Notes: generated by a model not told the origin, from the sequence alone. A stretch of DNA of 64,000 bases from Gemmatimonadota bacterium (GCA_028873815.1 JAPPNN010000004.1:144829-208828), one strand, 5' to 3'; positions 27,066 through 35,792 are shown, counted from the first letter of the stretch. Numbers and translations are program-made.

Positions 27066-28250
27066 ATGACCACACCCCCCCTGACCCGCATCACATTCCT
27101 GGCCCTTGTCGCCTTGAACCAAGACATCACGGCGGCTTCCCCAATAGCTGCCCAGGCGGTCGTGGAGAGCGATTCCCCTCGGGAGGCGGACCTTGTACTC
27201 GCCGACGAGCCGCTGTTGCGGATCGGCATGCTCGACGGCCCCGTCGAGTACCTTTTCGGCAGCGTCTCGGGCGCCATCCGGCTCGGGGACGGGAGCGTCG
27301 TCGTCGCGGACGAGCAGGGCCGGCACGTCCGAATGTTCGACTCGGGCGGGGAGCATGTGTGGACCAGTGGACGCGAAGGAGAGGGACCGGGCGAGTATCG
27401 GGGACTCTGGCTGCTGCGAGGGTGCCCGGGGGCGGCGGTCACGGTGTACGATTGGCGAATCAAACGAATCACCGAACTCGATTCGGACGGCAGCGTGGTT
27501 GACACAAAGGCGCTCCGAGGGGCTGACGGACCCGGCCCCTATGGGGCACCCGCATGCTCGCCGGGCGGCGACCTGGTTTTCACCGATTGGCCGGAGGCGG
27601 AGGAGGACCTGGCCGTGGGCGAGTTCCGCTGGGAGATGTCGCTGAGCCGGGAGCGAGACGACGCCGTGGCCACTCTGCGCTCAGGGATCCCGGGGACGGA
27701 CCTCTACCACCATGGCGGCGGGATCTCCGGACCGGTGACGTGGGGGAAGGACATGGCCTTCGCGGTCACGGCCACCGGCGTGTGGTACGGGTCGGCGGAT
27801 GACTATCAACTCGAACACGTCGACTGGACCGGCCGCGTCACACGCGTCGCGCGGTGGAACGGACCGGATCTCGAGGTCACGCGCGAGCACCTGAACCGCT
27901 ACCTCGACTCGCAGATGGCCCGTTTTGAGACGGCCGAGGAGCGCCGAGGCTTCGAGACGGAAAGGTGGCCGGGGATTCGGGACGGCCTGCCGGAGCGCTT
28001 TCCCGCCTTCGCCGCGAAGGGGCTCCTGCCGCTATCGGACGGGAGCGTGTGGGTAGTGCCGCACCCCTCGCGAGACCTTGGTGCCGCCGAGTTCCACCTG
28101 CTGGGTCCGGATGGCGCGTGGTTCCACCGCCTCACCATCCCGGCCGGCCGGACCCTCCTCGACGCAGGTCCGGGCTGGGTGCTGTTGCTCGAGGCAGGCG
28201 AGTTCGACGAACAGAGCGTCGCCGTCTACGAGTTGGTGGACCCCTCTTGA
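27066..28250 (+). CDS. Exported 6-bladed beta-propeller-like protein
   Basis: The ATG at 27066 has an AGGAG site 10 bases upstream and opens a short signal peptide-like segment ending 'AASPIAAQA'. The 394-aa remainder contains NHL/6-bladed-propeller-like repeats: 'GAIRLGDGSVVVADEQGRHV', 'FDSGGEHVWTSGREGEGPGE', 'RITELDSDGSVVDTKALRG' and 'GLLPLSDGSVWVVPHPSRDL'. The motif of a glycine-rich turn and 'F/Y-D-x-x-G' in each blade is typical of a large exported family in Gemmatimonadota with no known function. It lies between cysD and cysNC with no functional link that I can see and is flanked by imperfect inverted repeats (27043 and 28281). Confidence 0.72.
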   Translation: MTTPPLTRITFLALVALNQDITAASPIAAQAVVESDSPREADLVLADEPLLRIGMLDGPVEYLFGSVSGAIRLGDGSVVVADEQGRHVRMFDSGGEHVWTSGREGEGPGEYRGLWLLRGCPGAAVTVYDWRIKRITELDSDGSVVDTKALRGADGPGPYGAPACSPGGDLVFTDWPEAEEDLAVGEFRWEMSLSRERDDAVATLRSGIPGTDLYHHGGGISGPVTWGKDMAFAVTATGVWYGSADDYQLEHVDWTGRVTRVARWNGPDLEVTREHLNRYLDSQMARFETAEERRGFETERWPGIRDGLPERFPAFAAKGLLPLSDGSVWVVPHPSRDLGAAEFHLLGPDGAWFHRLTIPAGRTLLDAGPGWVLLLEAGEFDEQSVAVYELVDPS

Positions 28251-28325
28251 GCTTGCCTCCGAGGTCCGGTACGGTTTTGGAACTCCTGTCGGACTGAAGT
28301 AACACACGAGAGAGGGTTGCCTCTG

Positions 28326-30149
28326 ATGGATCCGCCGCTGCGTTTCGTCCTCTGCGGCAGCGTGGACGACGGAAAGAGCACGCTCATCGGACGGATCCTC
28401 CATGACTGCGGTCAGGTGTTCGCGGACCAGATGGAAGGGGTTGAAGAGGATTCGCGCCGATACGGCACTCAGGGCGACGCAACCGATCTGGCTCTCCTCC
28501 TGGACGGCCTGAAGGACGAGCGCCAGCAGGGCATCACCATCGATGTCGCGCACCGTGGCTTCGCGACAGCTCGGCGCCGCTTCATCGTCGCGGACGCACC
28601 CGGCCACGAGCAGTACACGCGCAACATGGCGACGGGTGCATCCACCGCGCGGCTCGCGGTCGTCTTGGCGGATGCACGCAAGGGGATCCTGCCCCAGACC
28701 GCCCGCCACACGCGGATTGCGGCGATGTTCGGGGTGGGCCATTTCGTGCTGGCGGTCAACAAGATGGACCTGGTCGGGTGGGATCATGACGCGTTCGAAA
28801 GCATCGTTTCGGGGTACCGCACGCTTGCCGAGGAGATCGGCATCCCCGACGTGGCGACGATTCCCGTCTGCGCCCTCACCGGCGACAACCTGACGCGTTC
28901 CTCCGGCCGCACTCCGTGGTACACCGGCCCCACGCTGCTCGAGCACCTGGAGGCCGTGGCCGTCGAGCCGCGCACCGCCGGACAGCCCTTCCGCATGCCC
29001 GTGCAGTACGTCAATCGGCCCGATGCGGGCTTTCGCGGCTACTGCGGCCGAGTGGTGTCCGGCACGGTGAAGCCCGGCGACCGGGTGCGCATCTCGCCCG
29101 CCGGAACCACCGCCACCGTTGAATCGATCATGGCATGGCAGGACACCCGGGCACGCGCCAAACGGGGCGATTCGATCACGCTCACCCTCCGGCCCGATGT
29201 CGACGTCACCCGCGGCGACGTGATCGTGGACGCAGACCGCCCCCTCGAAGTGGCGGACCAGTTCCAGGCGAAGATCCTGTGGATGGACGACGCGCCGCTG
29301 ACCGTGGGCCGTCGCTACCGGCTGAAGCTGCACACCCGCGAAGTGGAGGCCACCGTCACCCGCATCCGCCACCGGATCGACGTGTCCGATGGCAGCCAGC
29401 TCGCCGCGCCCCACCTCGGCATCAACGACCTGGGCGTCGTCAATCTCGCGACCAGCCGCCCCGTACCCTTTGCACCCTTCGACGAGAGCCGCGAACTCGG
29501 CGGCTTCATCCTGATCGACCGCGCGACCAACGCGACCGTCGGTGCCGGAACGCTGACCTTCGCGCTCATGCGCGCCGCGAACCTCAAGTGGCAGGACTTC
29601 GACGTCGATGGCGAAGTGCGCGCTGAACTCAAGCGGCAGCGCCCCCGGTGCCTGTGGCTGACCGGTCTGTCCGCGTCGGGGAAATCCACGATCGCCAACC
29701 TGCTCGAAAGGCAACTCGTCACCGAGGGCCGCCACACCTACCTCCTCGACGGCGACAACGTGCGCCACGGCCTCAACCGCGACCTGGGCTTCACCGAGGC
29801 CGACCGCGTGGAGAACATTCGCCGGGTCGCGGAGGTCGCCCGCCTGATGGTCGACGCCGGCCTGATCGTGATCGTGTCCTTCATCAGCCCCTTCCGGTCC
29901 GAACGCGACTTCGCCCGCAGCCTCTTCGAGCCGGACGACTTCATGGAGATTTTCGTGGACGCCTCGGTGGAAGCGTGCGCGGCGCGCGACCCGAAAGGCC
30001 TCTACGCCAAGGCAAAAAGGGGCGAGATCAGGAACTTCACGGGCATCGACAGCCCGTATGAGCCCCCGGAACGGCCGGATGTGCATCTGGACACGGAGGG
30101 GCTCTCGCCGGAGGAGTGCGTCGAGATCGTCATGCGGCGTCTGGCTTGA
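28326..30149 (+). CDS. cysNC: Bifunctional sulfate adenylyltransferase subunit 1 / adenylylsulfate kinase
   Basis: The ATG at 28326 follows GAGAGGG with 9-base spacing; the track TTG start is three codons upstream. 607 aa. The N-terminal CysN GTPase has the P-loop 'CGSVDDGKSTLIGR', 'ADAPGHEQYTRNMATGA' and the guanine-specificity 'NKMD', then two elongation-factor-like beta-barrels (to about residue 430). The C-terminal APS kinase has a second P-loop 'TGLSASGKSTIANLLE', 'DGDNVRHGLNRDLGFTEADR' and 'VSFISPFRSERDFAR'. It powers APS synthesis with CysD and phosphorylates APS to PAPS. No PAPS reductase or sulfotransferase gene is in the window, so the fate of PAPS is unknown. Confidence 0.96.
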   Translation: MDPPLRFVLCGSVDDGKSTLIGRILHDCGQVFADQMEGVEEDSRRYGTQGDATDLALLLDGLKDERQQGITIDVAHRGFATARRRFIVADAPGHEQYTRNMATGASTARLAVVLADARKGILPQTARHTRIAAMFGVGHFVLAVNKMDLVGWDHDAFESIVSGYRTLAEEIGIPDVATIPVCALTGDNLTRSSGRTPWYTGPTLLEHLEAVAVEPRTAGQPFRMPVQYVNRPDAGFRGYCGRVVSGTVKPGDRVRISPAGTTATVESIMAWQDTRARAKRGDSITLTLRPDVDVTRGDVIVDADRPLEVADQFQAKILWMDDAPLTVGRRYRLKLHTREVEATVTRIRHRIDVSDGSQLAAPHLGINDLGVVNLATSRPVPFAPFDESRELGGFILIDRATNATVGAGTLTFALMRAANLKWQDFDVDGEVRAELKRQRPRCLWLTGLSASGKSTIANLLERQLVTEGRHTYLLDGDNVRHGLNRDLGFTEADRVENIRRVAEVARLMVDAGLIVIVSFISPFRSERDFARSLFEPDDFMEIFVDASVEACAARDPKGLYAKAKRGEIRNFTGIDSPYEPPERPDVHLDTEGLSPEECVEIVMRRLA

Positions 30150-30226
30150 GCGACCGGCCACGGGTTACAATGGCGACCCCTGACCACACGGGGCGGAATT
30201 CGGCCCCTGGCGACGAGGCGGGCGCA

Positions 30227-30910
30227 ATGCCGGAGACACGCAGGTCGTTCCTGAAACAGTCGGTGGCGACGGTGGCCGCGGTCTCCGCAACGGGTTGCGC
30301 GCCCGATGGAGAAAGCTCTCGGCGCACGGGCGACCTGAGTGCAGACGATCCGGGCGCAGGGCCGGCCCCCCTCCCCGCCCCCACCCTCCGCGCCGTCGCC
30401 GAAGCCGTCCTCCCGGAGGAACTTGGCGCCGAGGGCCGCGAACGCGCCGTCACCGCCTTCGAACGGTGGTCGGACGGGCTGGAACCGGTCGCCGAGCTGA
30501 GCCACCCGTACCTCGTGCCGGAAACCCGCTATTCGGGCCCGGATCCCAGACCGGGATGGGCGGCGCAGCTTCAGGGCCTCGAGAAGGAGTGCCGCGCCCG
30601 CCACGGTACCAACCTGGCGGACCTCGACGTGGCCGGCCGCAGGCAACTGCTGGCGCGCGGCGTCGGGCAAGCCGGACCGGGCCTCGGATCGGCTGCGAAC
30701 GCGAATCACATCGCCGTCGCACTCATGGCCCACTTCTTCGCCTCGCCGGTCGCCACCGACATGTGCTACCGCCGGACCATCGCGAAACAGCAGTGCCGCG
30801 GGCTGGAGGGGGCGCCGGCCGAGCCCGAGGTGCTGGCCGCGCGGACGAATGGGGCCCCGTCAGAGGGGCGGCGGGGCGCGCTGACGATCGCTACCGGAGC
30901 CGCCCCGTGA
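30227..30910 (+). CDS. Gluconate 2-dehydrogenase subunit 3-like (small) subunit, Tat-exported
   Basis: I choose the ATG at 30227 because 'ETRRSFLKQSVATVAAVS' is a twin-arginine-type signal and a GAGG lies 8 bases before it; ATG 30170 is an alternative. 227 aa. After the signal, a Cys in 'ATGCAPDG' could be a lipobox. The body has the features of the gluconate-2-dehydrogenase subunit 3 family ('TLRAVAEAVLPEEL', 'SHPYLV', 'VALMAHFFASPVATDMCY'). This small subunit chaperones and co-exports the FAD-containing large subunit. The next gene overlaps by 4 bp (GTGA) and encodes that partner. Confidence 0.82.
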   Translation: MPETRRSFLKQSVATVAAVSATGCAPDGESSRRTGDLSADDPGAGPAPLPAPTLRAVAEAVLPEELGAEGRERAVTAFERWSDGLEPVAELSHPYLVPETRYSGPDPRPGWAAQLQGLEKECRARHGTNLADLDVAGRRQLLARGVGQAGPGLGSAANANHIAVALMAHFFASPVATDMCYRRTIAKQQCRGLEGAPAEPEVLAARTNGAPSEGRRGALTIATGAAP

Positions 30911-32499
30911 CCCGCGTCATCGAAAGCGACGTCTGCATCATCGGGGCGGGGATCACCTCCGCGATGGTCGCCGAACGCCTCGCCGAACGCACCGGCGCGT
31001 CCATCACGATCGTCGAGGCCGGCGGCCGCACCGCGTCCCTCGCCGAGCGCACCCACACCCGCGCCCGCATGCTGGCCTACGGCGAGAACCCGTACCCGAA
31101 CGACCACATCCCCGACCAGACCGGCACGGGCGAGATGTACCGCCAGATGGTCGTGGGCGGCTCGGCCATGCACTGGGGCGGTGCGATCCCGCGCTACTCC
31201 CCCGAGGACTTCCGCCTCCAGTCCCTCTACGGCCTCGGCTTCGACTGGCCCATCACCTTCGACGACCTGGAGCCCTACTACCAGGAAGCCGAGGAACGCA
31301 TCGGCGCGGCGGGCGAGCAAGGGCCTCCCGACTGCGACCCGCGCTCCAGGCCCTACCCCATGCCCCCGCTCCCGCTGTCCTACAACCTCGCCCGCATGCG
31401 CGAGTGGACCGACCGGGCCGAAGTCCCCTTCTGGACCCAGCCCTGGGCCCGCAACACCGAGCCGTACCGCGGCCGCAACGTCTGCCAGCGCTGCGACACC
31501 TGCGCCGTCTGCCCGACCGGTGCCAAGTACACGCCCGACTTCGCCCTCGACCAGCTCCTCACCGCAGGCCGCATCGACCTGATCCCCCGCACGCTCGTCC
31601 GCCGCCTCGCCCTGGAGCCCGGCACCGACCGCATCGCAGTCGCCGAAGCCGTGAATCGCGACGCTCCCGACGAGCCCGTCGAATTCCGCGCGGGCACCTT
31701 CGTGATCGCCGGCGGCCACGCCTGGAGCTCGCACCTGCTCCTGCTGTCCGCGAACAGCCGGTTCCCCGACGGCCTCGCCAACCGCACCGGCAACGTGGGC
31801 CGCTACATGACCGGCCACTGGTTCGTCAGCGGCTACATCGACCTCCCGATGCGCCTCTATCCCGGCATCTTCGTCAACAACAGCCTGCTTTCGCACCGGT
31901 TCGCGAGTCCCGGACCGCTCGATCGCTACGTGCGGCACGATATCCGCCTGTGGGAGTCGGATGTGGGACGAGCCCCGCGGCTCCGGAACGGGGACGGCAG
32001 CCTCCTGTGGGGAGACGAGATCATGGCAGACTGGCGTGAGCGCACCGAATCCGGCGCGACCGCCCGCATCCGCGCGTACTACGACGTGCTGCCCGACCGC
32101 GACAGCCGCCTCACCCTCGACGGCACGAACACGAACGTGCTCGGCGACCCCATGCCGCGCATCGACTATCGCCCCGACCCGACCACGCTCGACCTCGAAG
32201 ACCACACCCACACGACGATCCTGGGCCGCTTCGAACACCTGGCGCGCACCGCCGGCGGCTCGATCATGAGCACGCGCTCCTCCCGCCTCTACGAGCACCC
32301 GGGCGGCGGCTGCCGCATGGGCGACGATCCGGCGACGAGCGTGGTGGACCGCTGGGGCCGCACCCACGACCACGAGAACCTGTTCGTGGTGGGCGCACCG
32401 ACCATCGTATCGAGCGGCTGCGCCAACGGCACGCTCACCTTCTGCGCGCTGTCGCTCATGTCGGCCGAGGAGATCGGGAAGGGATTCGACCGGACTTAG
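30907..32499 (+). CDS. GMC-family FAD dehydrogenase large subunit with Cys-rich motif
   Basis: GTG at 30907 overlaps the stop of the small subunit. 530 aa with the FAD-binding motif 'DVCIIGAGITSAMVAERLAE', 'QMVVGGSAMHWGGAIPRYSP', and the GMC C-terminal 'YEHPGGGCRMGDDPATSVVD' and 'VGAPTIVSSGCANGTL'. It has no signal of its own, as expected for a hitchhiker on the Tat signal of the small subunit. Around residue 195 the sequence 'CQRCDTCAVCPTGAKY' has four cysteines spaced 2-2-2 ending in CPxGAxY; related FAD glucose dehydrogenases carry an Fe-S cluster at this place. A cytochrome c third subunit, usual in gluconate, sorbitol or fructose dehydrogenases, is absent. Substrate: probably a sugar, sugar acid or alcohol. 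Confidence 0.86.
   Translation: MTRVIESDVCIIGAGITSAMVAERLAERTGASITIVEAGGRTASLAERTHTRARMLAYGENPYPNDHIPDQTGTGEMYRQMVVGGSAMHWGGAIPRYSPEDFRLQSLYGLGFDWPITFDDLEPYYQEAEERIGAAGEQGPPDCDPRSRPYPMPPLPLSYNLARMREWTDRAEVPFWTQPWARNTEPYRGRNVCQRCDTCAVCPTGAKYTPDFALDQLLTAGRIDLIPRTLVRRLALEPGTDRIAVAEAVNRDAPDEPVEFRAGTFVIAGGHAWSSHLLLLSANSRFPDGLANRTGNVGRYMTGHWFVSGYIDLPMRLYPGIFVNNSLLSHRFASPGPLDRYVRHDIRLWESDVGRAPRLRNGDGSLLWGDEIMADWRERTESGATARIRAYYDVLPDRDSRLTLDGTNTNVLGDPMPRIDYRPDPTTLDLEDHTHTTILGRFEHLARTAGGSIMSTRSSRLYEHPGGGCRMGDDPATSVVDRWGRTHDHENLFVVGAPTIVSSGCANGTLTFCALSLMSAEEIGKGFDRT
31483..31512 (+). other. Four-cysteine motif (possible Fe-S ligand set) in the GMC dehydrogenase
   Basis: Codons for Cys at 31483, 31492, 31501 and 31510 encode C-x2-C-x2-C-x2-C-P followed by TGAKY. 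Spacing differs from the C-x5-C-x3-CP arrangement that I recall for the 3Fe-4S cluster of bacterial FAD glucose dehydrogenase, but the position before CPxGAxY is the same. Confidence 0.55.
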
Positions 32500-32516
32500 T
32501 CCACTGGACTTAGTCC
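32492..32516. terminator. Palindromic direct repeat embracing two convergent stop codons
   Basis: GGACTTAGTCC occurs twice (32492-32502 and 32506-32516) with ACT between. Each copy is nearly self-complementary, so the two pair into an 11-bp stem with one central T-T mismatch and a 3-base loop. The first copy holds the TAG of the GMC dehydrogenase and the second ends at the TAG of the convergent DUF3179 gene. A shared bidirectional terminator is likely. Confidence 0.6.
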
Positions 32517-33646
32517 TATCGTGAACCCGCCGACGCACCCAGCGGCAGCACCGTCCCGGGGTGAAACGCGGCCCATGCACCCCAGAACGCCACATACGCC
32601 TCGGCGATCGGCCGAAGCCGCCGGCCGGTTCCCGCCAGCGGGCCCGCAACGGGCGTCCCGTCCACCGCCCAGACCGTGCCGGTAAGACCGTCGCGCGCCC
32701 CTCCGTCCGCCGCCTCGAAGGTCGCCGCACGTCCCTCGACCTCCATGCGGTAGGCCATCGCCGCCTGCCTGGGACCGTCCCACAGAACCATTGCGGGGGC
32801 TCCGCCATACGTGATCTCGAAGACGGCGTGATCGCCCGACAGGGCCATGGCCGCGAACGAAAACGCGATCGGCGAGGCCCCGGGCACCTCGGCGGGCAGC
32901 CCCAGCACCCGTTCCTTCGGCGGCAGGCGATCGTCGTCGAGCACGATCGGATAGCCCTCGAAATCAGCGTTGTGAGGGTCGTCGTAGTCCTCTCCGTACG
33001 GGTTCCGCACGTACAGCCGCCAATCGGAGAGGCCGCTGCCGACCCCCACCATCTTCGTCTCCGGGTGAAGCTCCTTCCAGCCGGCCATGGTCATCTCGAC
33101 CACCGGCAGCCGCGCCAGCCGGGTGCCCGACCGGGGGCCGCAGCGCGCTTCTCCCAACATCTGCGGCCAGAACGACTCGTCGGGCTCGTTCCTGTCGTAC
33201 ATCACCAGGTTGGCCTGGTACAGGAAACCGGACACCCCGAATTCGGCGCCCCCGGTCCCGGTCCTGGTGAACGCCAGCGCCGTGCCGGTCAGGGGGCAGT
33301 AGGTGACCGACATGCGGTCCAGGCCGGAGGAGAAGTTCACGATCTCGTGCCGCCACATGATGTTGTGCGGAATCACGATCGTCTCCGTGCCCACGCGGAC
33401 GGCGATCACCCGGTCGGTGTCGCGCACGTAGGCGTTTTGCGGCACCACCGGCGAGATCGGGACGAGCAGCGGATCGGAGAGCGCGGGAATCCCGTCGCGG
33501 CCCACGCCGCCGTCGGCCAGGTAGGCGGGATCGAGGTCGCACACGAATTCGTCGTCCGCGACCGGGCCCACGCCGATACCGTCTCCGGACGCGCAGCCGT
33601 GCGCGGTCAGGGCAACGAGGATGATGCGCGCTGGGAAGGGTCTCAT
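32516..33646 (-). CDS. DUF3179 domain-containing exported protein
   Basis: The 376-aa product begins with a short hydrophobic export signal ('MRPFPARIILVALTAHGCAS', possible lipobox at Cys 18). The rest matches the DUF3179 layout: 'GIPALSDPLLVPISPV', 'DRVIAVRVGTETIVIPHNIM', 'HEIVNFSSGLDRMSVTYCPL', 'TGTALAFTRT', 'FGVSGFLYQANLVMYDR', 'ESFWPQMLGEARCGPRSGTR' and 'ETKMVG'. The family is common in marine and environmental bacteria and archaea and has no established function. The conserved 'TYCPLTGTA' Cys and His pattern has suggested metal or redox roles, but I know of no proof. It converges with the GMC dehydrogenase gene and shares its hairpin. Confidence 0.87.
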   Translation of the reverse strand: MRPFPARIILVALTAHGCASGDGIGVGPVADDEFVCDLDPAYLADGGVGRDGIPALSDPLLVPISPVVPQNAYVRDTDRVIAVRVGTETIVIPHNIMWRHEIVNFSSGLDRMSVTYCPLTGTALAFTRTGTGGAEFGVSGFLYQANLVMYDRNEPDESFWPQMLGEARCGPRSGTRLARLPVVEMTMAGWKELHPETKMVGVGSGLSDWRLYVRNPYGEDYDDPHNADFEGYPIVLDDDRLPPKERVLGLPAEVPGASPIAFSFAAMALSGDHAVFEITYGGAPAMVLWDGPRQAAMAYRMEVEGRAATFEAADGGARDGLTGTVWAVDGTPVAGPLAGTGRRLRPIAEAYVAFWGAWAAFHPGTVLPLGASAGSR

Positions 33647-33718
33647 TGTCAGACGGGGCCGGCGTAACGAGGATTGAAACGTAAAGTCACTTCCCCGTCA
33701 GGACGACCGCATCCTCCG

Positions 33719-34543
33719 ATGATGACCGCAGCCTCCCGGACCGCAGTCCTGCTCTGCGTGCTTCTGCTGACGCTCGCCGACTCCCTTGCGGGTCAGTGGG
33801 GAGGGCGCAGACGGTGGGCTCCCATACGCAAGCCGGTCGAGGCGGCCGAGCGCGGCGAATTCACCTTCTGCCGTCTTCAGTACCAGTCCGTTCGGCGCGA
33901 GTGGCTGGGGACGGGCTGGAACACGGACTATCCCGACGGCGACCGCAACCTGCCGCTGCGTCTTTCGCAACTGACCACCGCGGACATCGCCCGCAACGAG
34001 CGGGGCGACCCCTTTCACGCGGTCATCAGCGCCACCGAGTCCGACCTGTACGACTGCCCGTTCCTCTTCGTCTCCGATGTCGGGACCGTCGGCTTCTCGG
34101 AGCTCGAGGTCGTTCGGCTGCGAGACTATCTCCTGAAGGGCGGTTTCCTGTGGGCGGACGATTTCTGGGGCGAATTCGCCTGGCGAAACTGGACGCTGCA
34201 GATCAGCCGCATCCTGCCCGAGTACTCCATTGTCCCCCTGGCGCGCGACCACATCCTCTTTCACACGCTCTATTCGGTCGACAGCCTCCCGCAGATACCA
34301 TCGATTCAGTACTGGCGGCGGAGCGGACGAATGGGAACCTCGGAGCGGGGCGCCGAGAGCGCGACGCCCACCATACACGGGATCATGGACGACACCGGGC
34401 GGCTCATGGTCATCATGACGCACAACACGGACATTGCCGACGGGTGGGAGCGCGAAGGGGAGGATGACGAATTCTTCTACCAGTTCTCGCCGGACGCGTA
34501 CGCAGTCGGGATCAACGTGATCCTCTACATGCTCACCCACTGA
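33719..34543 (+). CDS. DUF4159 domain-containing exported protein
   Basis: The start at 33719 (ATG ATG) opens a signal peptide 'AVLLCVLLLTLADSLAGQ'; the track start is 15 codons upstream. 274 aa. The body has DUF4159 features: 'EFTFCRLQYQSVRREWLGTG', 'WNTDYPDGDRNLPLRLSQLT', 'PFLFVSDVGTVGFSELEV', 'RLRDYLLKGGFLWADDFWG' and 'VIMTHNTDIADGWERE'. DUF4159 folds like a glutamine-amidotransferase/ThuA-type Rossmann domain and is often next to AAA MoxR or DUF58 genes; none is found here. Function unknown. It precedes the DUF1326 gene by 11 bp and may be in the same transcript. Confidence 0.85.
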   Translation: MMTAASRTAVLLCVLLLTLADSLAGQWGGRRRWAPIRKPVEAAERGEFTFCRLQYQSVRREWLGTGWNTDYPDGDRNLPLRLSQLTTADIARNERGDPFHAVISATESDLYDCPFLFVSDVGTVGFSELEVVRLRDYLLKGGFLWADDFWGEFAWRNWTLQISRILPEYSIVPLARDHILFHTLYSVDSLPQIPSIQYWRRSGRMGTSERGAESATPTIHGIMDDTGRLMVIMTHNTDIADGWEREGEDDEFFYQFSPDAYAVGINVILYMLTH

Positions 34544-34554
34544 ACGGGACGCCG

Positions 34555-35172
34555 ATGAACGACTGGTGGGCAGAGGGACTGCTGTTCGAGAACTGCAACT
34601 GCACCGCTGTCTGCCCCGGCCACATCCACTTCAGCCAGAGGTGTACCCACGACGTGTGCAAGGGCTTCTGGGCGATCCGTTTCGAAGACGGACGGGTGGA
34701 CGCATCCGCTCCGGTGGACCTGGCCGGCATCGACGCCGTGATCGTGTACGAGACGCCGCCGGTGATGGTGGAAGGGGGATGGAAGCAGCTGATCATCGTC
34801 TCCGACCACGCCACGGAGGACCAGCGCAGGGCGGTGGAGGAGATCCTCACGGGGGTGCGCGGCGGGCCGTGGGCGGTGCTCGCACGCTTCGTCGCCGAGC
34901 CGCTGCCGACCCGGGCCGCGTCGATCCGCATCGAGGACCTGCCGGCGCGGAAGACCGTGACCGTGGCGGGCCTGCTCACGGGAGCGGTGGACGCGATTCG
35001 CGGCTGGAACCGGGACCGGCCGGTCACGTTCGAGAACATCTACAACAAGATCCACGATTCCACCCAGGTGATCGCCCAGGGCTCCACCCGCTACGACGAC
35101 GGGAAAATCGTGATCGCCAACGAGGGCACCCACGGGCTGTGGTCGCGGTTTCGCTGGACGGGTGACGAGTGA
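34555..35172 (+). CDS. DUF1326 domain-containing protein
   Basis: 205 aa, soluble, no signal peptide. The N-terminal 'WWAEGLLFENCNCTAVCPGH' with clustered cysteines and a His (C-N-C-x3-C-P-x-H) is diagnostic of DUF1326 and looks like a metal-binding site; the second Cys cluster is in 'QRCTHDVCKGFWAI'. The rest is a beta-rich domain ('GIDAVIVYETPPVM', 'EDLPARKTVTVAGLL'). The family is very often encoded next to DUF2182 membrane proteins, as here, with a GTGA 4-bp overlap, so the pair probably works together at the membrane in metal handling. No biochemical role is known to me. Confidence 0.9.
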   Translation: MNDWWAEGLLFENCNCTAVCPGHIHFSQRCTHDVCKGFWAIRFEDGRVDASAPVDLAGIDAVIVYETPPVMVEGGWKQLIIVSDHATEDQRRAVEEILTGVRGGPWAVLARFVAEPLPTRAASIRIEDLPARKTVTVAGLLTGAVDAIRGWNRDRPVTFENIYNKIHDSTQVIAQGSTRYDDGKIVIANEGTHGLWSRFRWTGDE

Positions 35173-35792
35173 GCGGAGGAGCCGGGCCGTACGCGCCGCT
35201 CCTGCTGATGTGGCTGGCCATGACAGGCGTGATGATGGCGCCGGTGGTGTGGCCCTGGCTGCGTGCGTTGAGTCGGATCGCGGAGGAGGGAGCCTTGGCC
35301 GCGGTCGGTCCCTTCCCGGCGGTCGGTTCCTTCGCGGCCGGATATGCGGTTGCGTGGGCCGGGTTCAGCGCCGCCCTGGCTGGATTTCACCTGGCGCTGT
35401 CACGCATGAGCGTTCCGGTGCCTTTCGGACTCGAGGCGCCGGTTCACTCCGCCGCAGCCCTGTGGCTCGCCGGAGGCTTCCAGTTCACGCGCCTCAAGGA
35501 GGCCTGCCTCTCTCACTGCCGCTCGCCCGCTGGCTTCCTCCTCTCGCATTGGCGCAGCGGTCCCGCCGGGCACGCGCGGCTCGGCTTCGGGCACGGTCTG
35601 CACTGTGTCGGCTGCTGCTGGGCCCTGATGGCGCTCGCCCTGGTGGTGGGGATGATCAACCTCGTCTGGATGGGCCTCCTCATGGCGGTGATGGTGGCGG
35701 AGACAACGTTGCCGGCGGGCGCGCGCCTTCGGAAACCGGTCGGGGCCCTGCTGTTCGCCGCCGGGCTGGCCGTTCTGGTCGTGGCGCATTGA
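35169..35792 (+). CDS. DUF2182 predicted metal-binding membrane protein
   Basis: GTG at 35169 overlaps the DUF1326 stop. 207 aa with about five transmembrane helices, starting 'LLLMWLAMTGVMMAPVVW'. Conserved DUF2182 segments are 'WLAGGFQFTRLKEACLSHCR', 'GHGLHCVGCCWALMALALVV' and 'NLVWMGLLMAVMVAET'; the Cys/His-rich cytosolic or lumenal loops are the reason it is annotated as metal-binding. Pairing with DUF1326 recurs across several phyla, but the exact metal and direction of transport or assembly are unknown. It ends 67 bp before the lutA start. Confidence 0.9.
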   Translation: MSGGAGPYAPLLLMWLAMTGVMMAPVVWPWLRALSRIAEEGALAAVGPFPAVGSFAAGYAVAWAGFSAALAGFHLALSRMSVPVPFGLEAPVHSAAALWLAGGFQFTRLKEACLSHCRSPAGFLLSHWRSGPAGHARLGFGHGLHCVGCCWALMALALVVGMINLVWMGLLMAVMVAETTLPAGARLRKPVGALLFAAGLAVLVVAH

